Positions 18,090 through 26,949 of a stretch of 64,000 nt of DNA are shown piece by piece. The notes beneath the pieces were generated by a model that made no database searches, had not been told where the DNA came from, and saw only the letters and a list, made by a program, of their open reading frames with translations. Origin of the DNA: Paraplanobispora takensis (lineage in GTDB: Bacteria; Actinomycetota; Actinomycetes; Streptosporangiales; Streptosporangiaceae); assembly GCF_016863195.1 (NCBI RefSeq), contig NZ_BOOK01000004.1:62001-126000 (forward strand), written 5' to 3'. The position numbers and the translations under genes were made by a program. Position 1 is the first letter of the stretch. The number at the start of each line of letters is the position of its first letter.

Positions 18090-19016
18090 CTACTGACGGG
18101 CGGGCGGGTTGATGTTCAGGCCGCTGCCCTGCGGGACCGGCACCACCGTGACCTGGCCCTTCTGGATGGCCTGCCAGAGCACGGCGCCGTCGGGGCCGAG
18201 CACCTTCACCAGGTCCCTGATGGACTCCAGCTCGGTGCGGACCTTGGCGTTGCGCTGGGCCTGGGCGACGTTCTCCGCCTTGGCGGCCTGCTCGGAGGCA
18301 AGCGCGTTGACCAGCGCCTCCGGCGGTTCCGGCTTCTGGATGGTCAGGGAGATGTCACCGCAGTCGCCGCTGCCGGCGTAGTTCTGGCCGCAGAAGTAGT
18401 CGGCGCCCGCCGTACCCCTGATGAACTCCCTGGCCAGGGTGCCGACCCGCGCCTCCCAGGCCTGCTTCACCTTCGGGTCGTTGAACAGCCCGCGCCACTC
18501 GAACTCCTGGGAGGCCGCGTCCAGGGCCCGGTCCAGGGGGACCCGCATGTAGATGCCCAGCATCCTGCGCCACCCCTCGGACTCGCCGTCCTCGTAGTAG
18601 GCGCGGAACTTCAGCCCGATCTTCTCGTGGAACTGCTGGAGCGTCTTGCAGTCGGTGTTCAGCGTGAAGGTCGCCACTCCCGAGACCCTCATCTCCACGT
18701 TGTCCTTGCTGACCACCGTCAGCGGCTTGGACTCGGCCTCGTCGGCCCCGGAGAAGTCGAAGGTCCGCTGACCGAACGGGTAGGAGTAGCCGGTGTCGCC
18801 GGGCCCCAGCAGGGTGGCGCCGCTGGAGGGGTTGATGCACTTCTCGAACTTGATGGCCTCGAAGGTCCCGCCCGCGTAGTGCAGGACGACCTCATCGGGC
18901 TGGGTGCTCACCCGGGTGCACCCGCTCAGGACGAACCCCAGCACCACCACCGCGCCGACGGCCAGCAGGAACCCCTTCAGCAGCAGCCGCCTGCCGCCGG
19001 CTCTCTGTGCGTTCAT
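18090..19016 (-). CDS. SPFH/Band-7-like membrane-anchored protein
   Basis: 308 residues. A basic N-terminus (QRAGGRRLLLKG) precedes one hydrophobic segment (about 14-32) ending LSGC, which could act as a lipobox with C33 or as a plain anchor. The body resembles an SPFH/prohibitin-type domain (TRVSTQPDEVVLHYAGG followed by beta-rich then helical segments) with a long helix rich in Ala and charged residues (ALASEQAAKAENVAQAQRNA) near the C-terminus, typical of stomatin-like proteins. Several Cys residues are outside the membrane. ATG 19016 is used because AAAGGA is 7-8 bases upstream; the ATG at 19022 abuts it. Function unknown; scaffold role possible by family. Confidence 0.75.
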   Translation of the reverse strand: MNAQRAGGRRLLLKGFLLAVGAVVVLGFVLSGCTRVSTQPDEVVLHYAGGTFEAIKFEKCINPSSGATLLGPGDTGYSYPFGQRTFDFSGADEAESKPLTVVSKDNVEMRVSGVATFTLNTDCKTLQQFHEKIGLKFRAYYEDGESEGWRRMLGIYMRVPLDRALDAASQEFEWRGLFNDPKVKQAWEARVGTLAREFIRGTAGADYFCGQNYAGSGDCGDISLTIQKPEPPEALVNALASEQAAKAENVAQAQRNAKVRTELESIRDLVKVLGPDGAVLWQAIQKGQVTVVPVPQGSGLNINPPARQ

Positions 19017-19149
19017 CGCCATTTCCTTTACGTCCGCTTCACCGAAGGCGGATCCTAGTGGCGGGGCGCGCAGGACCACGATGTGACGCCGGACACGTTC
19101 GGGCATCGGATGCGCCGTCCCATACGGCTCGTCCGTAACTCAGGTTCCA

Positions 19150-19848
19150 GTGGTTCACAAGTGCGGCATGGCAGGCTTCCCGGCCATGGGAGTGCTCGAC
19201 TTTCTGCTCGCTCGGCGGCTGCGGCGCGGCCCCGCTCTGCTGCTGCCCGGTTCCGTCACCCCCCGGGCCGTCCTGGAGACGGTCCGGCTGCACAGCCCGC
19301 GCGCGGTGGCGCGGGGCAGGGCCGTGGTCCTCGGCGGGGCCGTACGGCTGCGCGGCCCGATCCCGGTGAACCGCGAACTGGCGCTGGCGGCCAGGCTCCC
19401 GGTGGGCTGGCCGGTGGCCTACGTCGCCGACCCCGTGGACGCCGACCCCGAGGCGGACGTCGCGGCGATCATGGCGGGGCTGGCCGAGCGGCTGGGCGGC
19501 CTGGCCTTCCCGCATCCCCCGGGCCGCTCGCCCGACCTGTTCGCCGTCACCGGCCGGGCGCTGCCCGCCGAGCGGCTGGCCGAGCTGCTGCCCGGCTCGC
19601 GCCCCCGCCGGATCCCGGGCATCGACCTCACCCTGCTGACATGCGGCCACAGCCCTCTGGAGATCTCTTTCTGCGGCGGCGAGGACGGCGAGATGGACTA
19701 CGAGGTCTCGGTGGCGCGCGGCCCGGTCACCCCGGTGGTCGCCGAGAGCGCCGAACGGCTGGCGGTCGCGATCGCCGAGGCCTGCGGCGGGGTGCTCAGG
19801 GACCACAACGGTTTCCGGGTCCCGCTCCCGGCCGGCATGCCGCGCTGA
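19150..19848 (+). CDS. Hypothetical protein
   Basis: About 220-232 residues, not recognised. The start is unsure: GTG 19150, ATG 19168 and ATG 19186 are all in frame, none with a clear ribosome site; the conserved-looking part starts at MGVLDFLLARRLRRG (19186). The sequence is soluble and Pro/Arg-rich, with a C-terminal half containing CGHSPLEISFCGGEDGEMDYEVSV and a possible two-Cys metal site. GC skew at third positions supports coding. It converges on the mttB homologue, with a hairpin between them, and has no evident functional link to it. Confidence 0.65.
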   Translation: MVHKCGMAGFPAMGVLDFLLARRLRRGPALLLPGSVTPRAVLETVRLHSPRAVARGRAVVLGGAVRLRGPIPVNRELALAARLPVGWPVAYVADPVDADPEADVAAIMAGLAERLGGLAFPHPPGRSPDLFAVTGRALPAERLAELLPGSRPRRIPGIDLTLLTCGHSPLEISFCGGEDGEMDYEVSVARGPVTPVVAESAERLAVAIAEACGGVLRDHNGFRVPLPAGMPR

Positions 19849-19865
19849 GGCGCCGCCTCCCCGGC

Positions 19866-19886
19866 GCCGCACCCGGGCGGTGCGGC
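19866..19886. terminator. Hairpin between convergent genes
   Basis: GCCGCACC (19866-19873), loop CGGGC, GGTGCGGC (19879-19886): a perfect 8-bp stem in the 52-base gap between the hypothetical gene and the mttB homologue. A bidirectional terminator is likely. Confidence 0.55.
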
Positions 19887-19900
19887 TCCGGGCGCGCTCC

Positions 19901-21331
19901 TCAGTCCCCCAGCTCGCGGCGGCGGCGGGCGACGTAGTCCTGCAGCTCCTCGCGGACCGCCTCCTCCAGGGGAGGCCGCTCGTACTCCTCCAGCTTGGCC
20001 CGGTAGATCTCCCCCGCCCTGTCGGCCGCGTCCATGGCGCCGCGCCGTACCCAGCGCTCGTAGTTGTCCGACGACGACAGCAGCGGCCGGTAGAAGCAGG
20101 TCCGGAAGCGCTCCATGGTGTGCGCCGCGCCGAGGAAGTGGCCGCCGTGGCCGACCTCGGCGTGGGCGTCGAAGGCCAGCGACTCCTCGGTGATCTCCAT
20201 CGGGGTGAACTCGTGCTGGAGCATGCGCAGGATCTCGACGTCCACGACGAACTTCTCGAACCCGCTGACCAGGCCGCCCTCCAGCCAGCCCGCGGTGTGC
20301 ATGACCCAGTTGGCGCCCGCCAGGAAGGTGGGCAGCATCGTCATCAGCGCCTCGTAGCCGGCCTGGGCGTCGGCGGTCTGCGAGGAGGTCAGCGCGCCGC
20401 CCGAGCGCCAGGGCAGGCCGAAGTGGCGGGCGATCTGGCCGGTGCAGAACAGGCCGACCGCCGACTCGGGGGTGCCGAAGCAGGGCGAGCCCGACTGCAT
20501 GTCGATGTTCGACAGGAACGAGCCGAAGATCACCGGGCAGCCGGGGCGGATGAGCTGGGACAGGGCGATCCCGGTGAGCGCCTCGGCGATCTGCTGGACC
20601 AGCGTGGCCGGGATCGACACCGGGGACATGGCGCCCATCAGCAGGAACGGGGTCAGGACCACCGGCTGATTGGCCGCGGAGTACTCGAACTGGGCGTCCA
20701 GCATGCGGTCGTCCCAGCGCAGCGGCGAGTTGCAGTTGATCAGGGAGATGGTGGCCGGGGCCGTCTCGATGTCGCCCAGCAGGATGCGGGTCATCGCGAT
20801 GGTGTCGGCCGCGTTGGGCCCGGAGACCACGTTGCCCATGTAGATCTTGTCGGTCAGCGTCTGGAGCGCGTAGACCATGTCGAGGTGGCGCGAGTCGAGC
20901 GGCGCGTCGTTCGGCTCGCAGACGACGCCCCCCGCGGAGTCCATCTCGCCGAAGACCTGCGAGAGCTTGCAGAAGCGGTGGAAGTCGTCGAGCGTCGCGT
21001 CGCGGCGCACCTCGCCCTCGCGCACGAACGGCGAGCCGTACACCGCGCCGAAGGCCATGTGGTCGCCGCCGATGTGCACGTCGTTGGCGGGGTTGCGGGC
21101 CCGGACGTCGAATTCGCGGGGCGCCTTGGCGACCTGTTCGAGGACGAACTCCGGATCGAAGAAGACGTTGTTCTCCTCGACCTTCATCCCGGCCTTGCGG
21201 AACAGCTCCAGGGCCCGGGGTGACATGAACTCGACCCCGATCTCGGAGACGATGCGGCGCCAGCCGCGGTCGAGGGTCGCCATCGCGTCGGCGGACAGGA
21301 TCTCGTAGCGGGGCATCTGGTTCAGGAACAC
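19901..21331 (-). CDS. MttB/MtgB-superfamily trimethylamine:corrinoid-type methyltransferase (non-pyrrolysine)
   Basis: 476-residue COG5598 methyltransferase that should move a methyl group from a quaternary or tertiary amine to the Co(I) corrinoid of its partner protein. It reads through with no in-frame TAG, so it belongs to the pyrrolysine-free MttB homologues, whose known members act on glycine betaine (MtgB), proline betaine, carnitine or related compounds. TIM-barrel blocks include NPANDVHIGGDHMAFG, GNVVSGPNAADTIAMTR and AGANWVMHTAGWLEGG. GTG 21331 follows GGAGGAG at 6 bases. It is divergent from iclR and the corrinoid operon across a 105-base gap with a perfect palindrome. Glycine betaine is the best guess because dimethylglycine and sarcosine oxidases occur downstream at 36.8-44.5 kb. 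Confidence 0.9.
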   Translation of the reverse strand: MFLNQMPRYEILSADAMATLDRGWRRIVSEIGVEFMSPRALELFRKAGMKVEENNVFFDPEFVLEQVAKAPREFDVRARNPANDVHIGGDHMAFGAVYGSPFVREGEVRRDATLDDFHRFCKLSQVFGEMDSAGGVVCEPNDAPLDSRHLDMVYALQTLTDKIYMGNVVSGPNAADTIAMTRILLGDIETAPATISLINCNSPLRWDDRMLDAQFEYSAANQPVVLTPFLLMGAMSPVSIPATLVQQIAEALTGIALSQLIRPGCPVIFGSFLSNIDMQSGSPCFGTPESAVGLFCTGQIARHFGLPWRSGGALTSSQTADAQAGYEALMTMLPTFLAGANWVMHTAGWLEGGLVSGFEKFVVDVEILRMLQHEFTPMEITEESLAFDAHAEVGHGGHFLGAAHTMERFRTCFYRPLLSSSDNYERWVRRGAMDAADRAGEIYRAKLEEYERPPLEEAVREELQDYVARRRRELGD

Positions 21332-21386
21332 GGCCGCTCCTCCGGACCTCTTGACCCGAATCTGAGTCCGATCTTACGCTCAAGAA

Positions 21387-21404
21387 GTGGAACCAAGGTT
21401 CCAC
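21387..21404. promoter_or_regulatory. Perfect palindromic IclR-type operator in the mttB/iclR gap
   Basis: GTGGAACCAAGGTTCCAC is an 8-2-8 perfect palindrome of the TGGAA-N-TTCCA type bound by IclR-family proteins. An extra half-site ATGGAAC follows at 21408-21414. It lies 56 bases from the mttB start and 33 bases from the iclR start. A TTGACC at 21351-21356 could be a -35 for the rightward promoter, but its -10 is poor. Confidence 0.7.
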
Positions 21405-21436
21405 AATATGGAACTCCCGGAGAGGACGCCGGTGCC

Positions 21437-22204
21437 GTGGTGAGCGGGGACGACAACAGGACGAACGCGCCGGGTACGCAGGCGGTCGACCGGGCGGCGC
21501 GGCTGCTGGTACGCGTCGTCGAGGCCGGGCAGCCCCAGCCGTTCACCGCCCTGCTCACCGAGTCGGGACTTCCCAAGAGCACCACCTCCCGCCTGCTGTC
21601 GGCGCTGGAACGGCACGGCCTGCTCCAGCGCGACCGCGACGGGGCGTTCCGCCCGGGACCCGTCCTGGCCCGTTACGCCAGCCGTTCCGGCAGCGCCGAC
21701 CTGGCCGCCACCGCCCAGCCGTACCTGGAGCGCATCGGCGGCAAGACCGGCGAGACCGTCAACCTGGCCGTGCTCAGCGGCGGCGCGGTGGAACAGATCG
21801 CCCAGGTCGACAGCAGCTACCTGCTCGGCGCGACGAACTGGGTGGGGCTGCGCGTGCCGCTGCACTGCTCGGCCCTGGGCAAAATCTTCCTCGCCCACGG
21901 CGCGGCCGAGCTGCCGCGCGGCCCGCTGGAACGCCGCACCCCGCGGACCGTCACCGACCGCCGGGAGCTGGACCGGGAGATGGCCGGGATCCGGCGGCTC
22001 GGGTACGGCGTGGCCCGCGAGGAGCTGGAACCCGGACTGATCGCCGTGGCCGCCGCCGTGCGCGGCAGGGACGGGTCGGTCATCGCGGCGCTGTCGGTCT
22101 CCGGTCCCTCGGTGCGGCTCACCCCGGACCGCGTCACCGAGATCGGCGAACTCCTGGCCGGCGAGGCCGGCGCGCTCTCCGAGGTGTTAGGAGCCCCCCG
22201 TTGA
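21437..22204 (+). CDS. IclR-family transcriptional regulator of the methyltransferase cluster
   Basis: 255 residues. N-terminal winged helix with VDRAARLLVRVVE and recognition helix LPKSTTSRLLSALERHGLL; C-terminal effector domain with ETVNLAVLSGG, LHCSALGKIFLA and GYGVAREELEPGL, the ligand-pocket blocks of the family. GTG 21437 (another GTG follows directly) has GGAGAGGA about 10 bases upstream. It reads into the corrinoid protein gene by a 4-base overlap and is divergent from the mttB homologue, so it probably regulates both units through the palindrome at 21387-21404. The ligand may be the methylated amine or its product (inference). Confidence 0.93.
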   Translation: MVSGDDNRTNAPGTQAVDRAARLLVRVVEAGQPQPFTALLTESGLPKSTTSRLLSALERHGLLQRDRDGAFRPGPVLARYASRSGSADLAATAQPYLERIGGKTGETVNLAVLSGGAVEQIAQVDSSYLLGATNWVGLRVPLHCSALGKIFLAHGAAELPRGPLERRTPRTVTDRRELDREMAGIRRLGYGVAREELEPGLIAVAAAVRGRDGSVIAALSVSGPSVRLTPDRVTEIGELLAGEAGALSEVLGAPR

Positions 22205-22872
22205 ACGAGCAAGAGATCCTGCAGGGCCTCTACGACCGGACCCTCGTGGGCGACGCCCCCGCCGTCCTGGACCTGACCGTGCGGGGGCTGGCCACCGGGA
22301 TGTCCCCCGAGACGATGCTGTTCGACGCGCTGATCCCCTCCCTGGAGGAGGTGGGCGCCCGGTTCGAGCGCGGCGACTTCTTCGTACCGGAGATGCTGAT
22401 CGCCGGGCGGGCGATGGCGGGCGCGATGGAGGTGCTGCGCCCGCTGCTGGCCCAGACGGGCGCGACGTCGCTGGGCAGGTTCCTGATGGGGACGGTCAAG
22501 GGCGACGTGCACGACATCGGCAAGAACCTGGTGAACATCATGCTGGAGGGCGCCGGGTTCGAGGTGATCGACCTGGGCGTCCAGGTGGCGCCGGAGAAGT
22601 TCGTGGCGGCCATCCGCGAGCACCGGCCCGACATCGTCGGCTTCTCCGCCTTCCTCACCACGACGATGCCGATGTTCAAGGCGAACATCAACGCGCTGGA
22701 GAAGGCCGGGCTGCGCGACGAGGTGATCGTCATGGTCGGCGGGGCGCCGGTCACGCAGGAGTACGCCGACGCGGTCGGCGCGGACGGCTACGCGGCCGAC
22801 GCCTCCACCGCCGTCCGCCGCGCCAAGGAACTGCTGGCCCGGCGCCGCGCCACGGCCGGGACCCCGTCATGA
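22201..22872 (+). CDS. Corrinoid (B12-binding) methyltransferase protein, MtbC/MttC type
   Basis: 223-residue methyl carrier. N-terminal B12-binding helical cap domain (about 1-88) and Rossmann-like cobalamin domain with the base-off/His-on signature DVHDIGKN, H104 being the lower axial cobalt ligand, then a GFSAFLTTTMP loop and VGGAPVT near the nucleotide tail. It accepts the methyl group from the MttB homologue and donates it to tetrahydrofolate through the methyltransferase at 24224. It starts with TTG (22201), with AGGAG 8-9 bases upstream, overlapping the iclR stop. Its own stop overlaps the next gene by ATGA. Typical length for dimethyl- and trimethylamine corrinoid proteins. Confidence 0.95.
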   Translation: MNEQEILQGLYDRTLVGDAPAVLDLTVRGLATGMSPETMLFDALIPSLEEVGARFERGDFFVPEMLIAGRAMAGAMEVLRPLLAQTGATSLGRFLMGTVKGDVHDIGKNLVNIMLEGAGFEVIDLGVQVAPEKFVAAIREHRPDIVGFSAFLTTTMPMFKANINALEKAGLRDEVIVMVGGAPVTQEYADAVGADGYAADASTAVRRAKELLARRRATAGTPS

Positions 22873-23315
22873 GCCCGGACCCCGTCACACGCACGCCGTA
22901 TCCCGACCCCGACCCCGTCGCAAGCACGCCGAACCCCGGTCCCGTCACGGACACGGGCACGGCGGTCCACCGGGCGGTCGCGGCGGTGGAGCACGCGGTC
23001 AAGGGACCGGTGTTCGACTGCCGGATGTGCGGCCAGTGCGTGCTGCACTCCACCGGCATGACCTGCCCGATGACCTGCCCGAAGACCCTGCGCAACGGGC
23101 CGTGCGGCGGAGTGCGCGAGGACGGCCGGTGCGAGGTCGACCCCTCGATGCGCTGCGTCTGGCTGCGGGCGTTCGAGCGCTCGCGGCGGCTGCCGTGGCG
23201 CGGGCACTTCACCGCCCTGCGTCCTCCGGTGGACAACCGCCTGACCGGGTCCTCCTCCTGGATCAACCTGCTGACCGGCCGCGACCGCCGTACTCCCCCG
23301 GGCTGGCGGCCGTGA
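22869..23315 (+). CDS. MetV-like protein (methylenetetrahydrofolate reductase C-terminal/zinc-Cys domain)
   Basis: 148 residues: a Pro/Thr-rich repetitive N-terminus (PDPVTRTPYPDPDP and similar) and a Cys-rich core, CRMCGQC, CPMTC, then single Cys before GGVRE, at EDGRCEV and at MRCVW, eight Cys between about residues 51 and 98. This pattern is that of the MTHFR_C domain (PF12225) found in MetV, the small partner of MetF in acetogenic Clostridia and in other folate-oxidising systems. It may bind zinc or an Fe-S cluster. It overlaps both neighbours by 4 bases (ATGA, GTGA) and precedes the metF-like gene, so the two probably form a MetVF-type reductase. Not fused to a longer MetV N-terminal domain, which is short here. 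Confidence 0.8.
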   Translation: MSPDPVTRTPYPDPDPVASTPNPGPVTDTGTAVHRAVAAVEHAVKGPVFDCRMCGQCVLHSTGMTCPMTCPKTLRNGPCGGVREDGRCEVDPSMRCVWLRAFERSRRLPWRGHFTALRPPVDNRLTGSSSWINLLTGRDRRTPPGWRP

Positions 23316-24211
23316 GGTTCGACGAGCTCGTGCGGTCGGGAGGGCCGGTCGTCACGGCCGAGTTCCCGGCGGTGGACACCGACATGGCCGCGCTCGTACG
23401 GCACGCCGACCGGCTGCGCGGCTGGGCCGACGCGGTCAACGTCACCGACAACACCGCCGCCCACGCGCACGCCAGCAACGTCGCGGTCGCGGTGGCCCTG
23501 CGCGGGCTCGGCCTGGAGCCGATCATGCAGGTGGCCTGCCGGGACAAGAACCGCCTGGCGCTGCAGGCCGACATCGTGGGCGCCGCGCTGCACGACGTGC
23601 GGGCCGTGTGCTGCCTGACCGGCGACGACGTCACGGCCGGGGACGAGCCGCAGGCCCGCCGCGTGTTCGACCTCGACGGGCCGCAGCTGATCAGGGTGGC
23701 CTGCGCGCTCGCCGAGGGCCGCTACCTGTCCGGCCGGGTGATCGACCCGGCGCCGGAGCTGCTGGTGGGGGCGGTGGAGAACCCGGGCGCCCCGCCGTAC
23801 TCCCACCGGGTGGACCGGGCGGCCGAGAAGATCCGCGCCGGGGCCCGCTTCCTGCAGCTGCAGATCTGCTATCACCCCGACCGGCTGGCGGCGTTCATGG
23901 CGGGCGCGGCGCGGGCCGGGCTGACCTCGCGCGCCGCCTTCCTTGCGACGATCTGCCTGGTCAGAGGGGCCGGCGGGCTGCGGTTCATGAACGAGAAGGT
24001 GCCCGGCATCTCGGTGCCGGCCGAGACCGTCGACCGGGTGGAGCGGGCCGCCGACCCGTCGCGGGCCGCCTACGAGCTCGCCCTCGCACAGGCCCGGCAC
24101 GCGCTCGGCCTGCCCGGCGTGCGCGGCCTGCACCTGGTCGACTTCCGCGGCGGCGACGCCGTCGCCCGGCTCCTGTCCGACCTGCGCATATCCCGCCGCC
24201 TGACCGCCTAG
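23312..24211 (+). CDS. Methylenetetrahydrofolate reductase, MetF-like
   Basis: 299-residue TIM-barrel flavoprotein homologous to MetF. Conserved features: N-terminal TAEFPAVD (the catalytic Glu strand), NVTDNTAAHAHASN, IMQVACRDKNRLALQADIVGA (the H/CRD-N folate/FAD region) and CLTGDD. Expected reaction in this setting is oxidation of 5-methyl-THF, made from the transferred methyl group, to methylene-THF, the reverse of the biosynthetic direction. It starts with GTG overlapping the MetV-like stop. It is divergent from housekeeping MetF in the ETGDHP-type region (CCLTGDDVTAGDEPQ), which is also seen in MetVF systems. Cofactor partner is presumably the MetV-like protein. Confidence 0.88.
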   Translation: MRFDELVRSGGPVVTAEFPAVDTDMAALVRHADRLRGWADAVNVTDNTAAHAHASNVAVAVALRGLGLEPIMQVACRDKNRLALQADIVGAALHDVRAVCCLTGDDVTAGDEPQARRVFDLDGPQLIRVACALAEGRYLSGRVIDPAPELLVGAVENPGAPPYSHRVDRAAEKIRAGARFLQLQICYHPDRLAAFMAGAARAGLTSRAAFLATICLVRGAGGLRFMNEKVPGISVPAETVDRVERAADPSRAAYELALAQARHALGLPGVRGLHLVDFRGGDAVARLLSDLRISRRLTA

Positions 24212-24223
24212 GAGGTCGCCGCC

Positions 24224-25075
24224 GTGCACACCGTCCTGAGATCCCGGACCCGGGAAGTGATCATCGGCCACGACCGGCCGTTCTGCGTCATCGGCGAGCG
24301 GATCAACCCGACCGGGCGCGCGAAGTTCGCCGAGGCGCTGCGCGCGGGCGATCTGTCCCAGGTGGTACTCGACGTGCGGCGGCAGGTCGCGGCCGGGGCC
24401 CACGTGCTCGACGTCAACGCGGGCGTGCCGCTGACCGACGAGGCGCAGCTGCTCTCCTCGGTGGTCAAGCTCGTCCAGGAGCACACCGACCTGCCGCTGT
24501 GCATCGACTCCTCGGTGGTCGAGGCGCTGGCGGCGGGGCTGGAGGTATACGAGGGCAAGGCGCTGGTCAACTCGGTGACCGGCGAGGACGACCGGCTCGC
24601 CGAGATCCTGCCGTTGGTCAAGCGGTACGGCGCGGCGGTGATCGCGCTGGCCAACGACGAGACCGGCATCCCGGAGACCGCCGAGCAGCGCCTGGAGATC
24701 ACCGGGAAGATCGTCCGGGTGGCCGTCGAGGAGTACGGCATCCCGATCGAGGACATCGTCATCGATCCGCTGGCCATGACCGTCGGCGCCGACACCGACG
24801 CGGTGAACGTGACACTGCAGACCATCCGGGCGATCCGCGACACCTACCGGCTCAACATGTGCCTGGGCGCCTCCAACGTCTCCTTCGGCCTGCCCGACCG
24901 GCACGCGCTGGGCTCCGCCTTCCTGGCGATGGCCGCCGCGGCCGGGCTGACCAGCGCGATCATGAACGCCCTGGCCCCCGAGTGCGTCACCGCCGCCCGC
25001 GCCGCCGACCTGCTGCTCGGCAACGACCCGTGGGGCGCGAACTGGATCGCGGCCTACCGGGCCCGGCAGGCATGA
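24224..25075 (+). CDS. Methyltetrahydrofolate:corrinoid methyltransferase (pterin-binding, AcsE/MeTr type)
   Basis: 283-residue pterin-binding TIM barrel. IGERINPTGRAKF is the family signature of MeTr/MetH folate domains; HVLDVNAGVPL, CIDSS and NSVTGED line the pterin pocket, and DPLAMTVGAD and LGASNVSFGLPDR complete it. It should move the methyl group between methyl-corrinoid protein and THF, linking the corrinoid protein to the MetF-like enzyme. It is not dihydropteroate synthase, since it lacks the PABA-site features and sits in a corrinoid operon. GTG 24224 follows AGGAGG by 8 bases, the strongest ribosome site of the operon. Stop overlaps the next gene by ATGA. Confidence 0.92.
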   Translation: MHTVLRSRTREVIIGHDRPFCVIGERINPTGRAKFAEALRAGDLSQVVLDVRRQVAAGAHVLDVNAGVPLTDEAQLLSSVVKLVQEHTDLPLCIDSSVVEALAAGLEVYEGKALVNSVTGEDDRLAEILPLVKRYGAAVIALANDETGIPETAEQRLEITGKIVRVAVEEYGIPIEDIVIDPLAMTVGADTDAVNVTLQTIRAIRDTYRLNMCLGASNVSFGLPDRHALGSAFLAMAAAAGLTSAIMNALAPECVTAARAADLLLGNDPWGANWIAAYRARQA

Positions 25076-26949
25076 GCGGGGGTCCCCCGGCGCAAGGGGA
25101 CCCGGGGCGGGAGACCGCGTCCGGGCGGGTACGGCTGCGCCTGCTGCCCGACGGCAGGCCGCCCCGGGAGGTGAGCGTGCCGCCGGGGGTGAGCGTGTTC
25201 GAGGCGGCCAGCTGGAACGGCGTCGCCGTCGACTCGACGTGCGGCGGGCACGGGACCTGCCGCAAGTGCAAGGTCAGGGTGGTCCACAGCGCCGACGGGG
25301 CCGGTGGGGCCGATCCGGTCCCGGTCTCCCGGCTGGACCCGCGGGCCTTCACACCGGAGCAACTGCGCGAGGGGTGGCGGCTGGCCTGCCTCGCCCGGGC
25401 CGTCTCGGACCTGGAGGTGGAGATCCCCGCGCTCTCCACCCGGCCGAAGGCGGCGACCGTGGGGGTCGGGCGGCAGGTCATCCTCCGCCCCGCCGTGCAG
25501 AAGCGCTACGTCGAGCTGACCGAGCCCTCGCTCTCCGACCAGAGGCCCGACCTGGAGCGGCTGCTGGCCGCCCTGGACGATCTGGAGCCGGTGCCGGACC
25601 TGCACGCCGTACGGGCCGTGGGAAGGGTCATGCGGGCGGCGGACTTCAAGGTCACGGCCGTGGTCGTGGACGAGGTGCTGATCGACGTGGAGCCCGGGGA
25701 CACCAGCGGGTCGCGGTACGGCGTCGCCTTCGACCTGGGCACCACGACGGTCGTGGCGACGCTGCTGGACCTGGCGACCGGCACGCCGGTGGCGGTGCGG
25801 TCGATGCTCAACCTGCAGCAGCCCTCCGGCGCGGACGTGATCTCCCGCATCAGCGCGACGATGCTGGACCCCTCGGCGCTGGACCGGCTGCGGGACGCGG
25901 CGCGCGAGACGCTCGACCAGCTCGCCCGGGAGGTGTGCAAGGAGGGGGAGGTCTCCCCCGAGCACGTCTACGAGGTGGCGCTGGCCGGCAACGCGACCAT
26001 GGTCCACCTCGCCCTCGGCATCGACCCCGAGCCGCTGGGGGTGGCGCCGTTCATCATGGCCACGCGCGCCCTGCCGCCCCTGCTCGCCTCGGACCTGGGA
26101 CTGCGCTTCCATCCCCGGGCGCGGGCCGTGGTGCTGCCCGCGCTGGGGGCCTACGTCGGCGGCGACATCGTGGCCGGGGTCCTGGCCGCCGGCATGGACC
26201 GGGACCGGCGGCTGCGGCTGTTCGTCGACGTGGGCACGAACTGCGAGATCGTGCTCGGGGACGCCGACCGCCTGCTGGCCACCGCCGCCCCGGCGGGACC
26301 GGCCTTCGAGGGCGCCCAGATCCGCTGCGGCATGCGCGCCTCGGCCGGGGCGATCGAGACCGTGCGGCTGGCGCCCTCGGTGGAGCTGGGCGTGATCGGC
26401 GACGTCGAGCCGGTGGGACTGTGCGGGTCGGGGCTGGTGGACGCGGTGGCCGAGCTGCTGCGCGTGGGCCTGCTCGACCGCTCGGGCCGCTTCGTGCCCG
26501 GGCAGGAGGCCCTGCGGCTGGCGCCGGAGCTGGCCGGGCGGCTGACCACGGTCGGCGAAGAGCGCGTCTTCGTCCTGGCCGGGGACGTCTACCTGTCCCA
26601 GCGCGACGTGCGCGAGCTGCAGTTCGCCAAGGCCGCGATCTCGACGGGGTGGCGGCTGCTGCTGCAGGAGTACGGGGCCGGGGAGCACGAGGTCCAGCAG
26701 GTCCTGCTGGCCGGGTCCTTCGGCTCCTACCTGTCCCCGGCCTCGGCCGTCCGGATCGGCCTGGTCCCGGGGCTGGCCCTGCCCCGGATCGTGAGCGCGG
26801 GCAACGTCGCCGGGGAGGGCGCCAAGCTCGCCCTGCTGTCCGTCCAGGAGCGGGCCGGAGCCCTGGCCCTCCTTGAGGAGATCCGCTATGTCGAACTCTC
26901 CGACCGCCCCGACTTCAACGACCGCTTCGTCGACCTCCTGTCCTTCTGA
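25072..26949 (+). CDS. Corrinoid activation protein, RACo/RamA-like (2Fe-2S and ASKHA domains, DUF4445)
   Basis: 625 residues. The N-terminal plant-type ferredoxin domain binds [2Fe-2S] through C57, C63, C66 and C106 ([10 protein letters not shown] ... LACL). A linker region precedes an actin-like ASKHA ATPase core with the phosphate-binding [12 protein letters not shown] (220-231) and the C-terminal DUF4445 blocks [25 protein letters not shown] and GSFGSYLSP. Proteins of this type use ATP to reduce Co(II) corrinoid back to Co(I) after accidental oxidation, which would be frequent in an aerobe. The 2Fe-2S N-terminus is that of RACo; RamA of methanogens has instead C-terminal [4Fe-4S] clusters. 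ATG 25072 overlaps the previous stop. Confidence 0.93.
   Translation: MSGGPPAQGDPGRETASGRVRLRLLPDGRPPREVSVPPGVSVFEAASWNGVAVDSTCGGHGTCRKCKVRVVHSADGAGGADPVPVSRLDPRAFTPEQLREGWRLACLARAVSDLEVEIPALSTRPKAATVGVGRQVILRPAVQKRYVELTEPSLSDQRPDLERLLAALDDLEPVPDLHAVRAVGRVMRAADFKVTAVVVDEVLIDVEPGDTSGSRYGVAFDLGTTTVVATLLDLATGTPVAVRSMLNLQQPSGADVISRISATMLDPSALDRLRDAARETLDQLAREVCKEGEVSPEHVYEVALAGNATMVHLALGIDPEPLGVAPFIMATRALPPLLASDLGLRFHPRARAVVLPALGAYVGGDIVAGVLAAGMDRDRRLRLFVDVGTNCEIVLGDADRLLATAAPAGPAFEGAQIRCGMRASAGAIETVRLAPSVELGVIGDVEPVGLCGSGLVDAVAELLRVGLLDRSGRFVPGQEALRLAPELAGRLTTVGEERVFVLAGDVYLSQRDVRELQFAKAAISTGWRLLLQEYGAGEHEVQQVLLAGSFGSYLSPASAVRIGLVPGLALPRIVSAGNVAGEGAKLALLSVQERAGALALLEEIRYVELSDRPDFNDRFVDLLSF

Noticed and set aside
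19901-21331. Pyrrolysine-containing MttB
   Set aside because: No in-frame TAG interrupts the gene; pylT/pylS genes are absent from the window.
19866-21436. Cobalamin riboswitch controlling the corrinoid operon
   Set aside because: No B12-box-like sequence or long leader; the gap to the first gene is only 105 bases and filled by the palindrome.
24224-25075. Dihydropteroate synthase
   Set aside because: Pterin-binding fold is shared, but the operon and the IGERINPTGR signature indicate a methyl-THF:corrinoid methyltransferase.
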